NCBI GenBank assembly: GCA_016873405.1
Contig: VGXH01000148.1
Location: forward strand, 1-5,638
Reading direction: 5' to 3'
Source: a bacterium
Lineage (GTDB): Bacteria > Krumholzibacteriota > Krumholzibacteria > LZORAL124-64-63
Length of the DNA stretch: 5,638 nt
The notes under the pieces were generated by a model, which was not told where the DNA came from, ran no database searches, and saw only the letters and a program-made list of their open reading frames with translations. Each line of letters starts with the position of its first letter. The first letter of the stretch is position 1. Position numbers and translations under genes: made by a program. This document shows positions 5,561-5,638 of the stretch, piece by piece.

Positions 5561-5638
5561 GGCGCCTCCCGGTGGCGGCCGGCCAACGCCTGCCCGAGCA
5601 GCAGCCCGAGCCGCGCCAGCGGCAGCCCCCTGACGTTG
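5557..5638 (-). CDS. 3' end of an unidentified gene upstream of mtnA
   Basis: The frame ending at the TGA at 5559-5557 is open to the window edge and gives 26 residues, with a Leu-rich stretch (LARLGLLLGQALAG) and the end RHREAP. Its stop overlaps the mtnA GTG start by GTGA, the arrangement of a coupled gene pair, which is the main reason to consider it real. The fragment is too short to assign a family; a short open frame can occur by chance in GC-rich DNA. Confidence 0.45.
   Translation of the reverse strand, partial: NVRGLPLARLGLLLGQALAGRHREAP

Overview
The window comes from a GC-rich bacterium, and every gene I can support lies on the minus strand, so transcription runs from high to low coordinates. 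In that direction the order is: the 3' end of an unidentified gene, mtnA (methylthioribose-1-phosphate isomerase), a 303-base regulatory gap, rplM (L13), rpsI (S9), rpsB (S2), tsf (EF-Ts), pyrH (UMP kinase), frr (ribosome recycling factor), and the 5' end of uppS (undecaprenyl diphosphate synthase).

The joined order rplM-rpsI-rpsB-tsf-pyrH-frr-uppS, the high GC and the short (197 aa) EF-Ts fit a deep-branching Gram-negative-type lineage such as Gemmatimonadota, Eisenbacteria, Krumholzibacteriota or Acidobacteriota. This is inference from gene order and composition; the window does not settle the taxon. All proteins look intact and vertically inherited. I see no mobile elements, CRISPR arrays, tRNA or rRNA genes.

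Region by region (read 5638 to 1): an upstream reading frame ends in a GTGA overlap with mtnA, which suggests translational coupling. After mtnA comes a GC-only hairpin overlapping a 12-bp tandem repeat. Next is the one relatively AT-rich stretch of the window, holding a good sigma-70-type promoter (TTGACA, 17 bp, TGC-TAAGTT), and then a leader of about 215 nt with two hairpins before rplM. The genes rplM, rpsI, rpsB and tsf follow with gaps of 65, 210 and 121 bases. The rpsI-rpsB gap holds a 15-bp hairpin with one bulged base. After tsf there is a textbook intrinsic terminator with a 7-U tract. Then pyrH, frr and uppS are tightly packed (4-bp ATGA overlap; 3-base gap).

Functionally this is a translation module (two large/small subunit protein pairs, elongation factor exchange, ribosome recycling) joined to pyrimidine nucleotide supply and the lipid carrier for peptidoglycan, with a methionine-salvage gene next door. 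I found no undescribed system. The parts worth a second look are regulatory RNA: the internal terminator, the rpsI-rpsB hairpin and the rplM leader, plus an altered glycine motif in UMP kinase.
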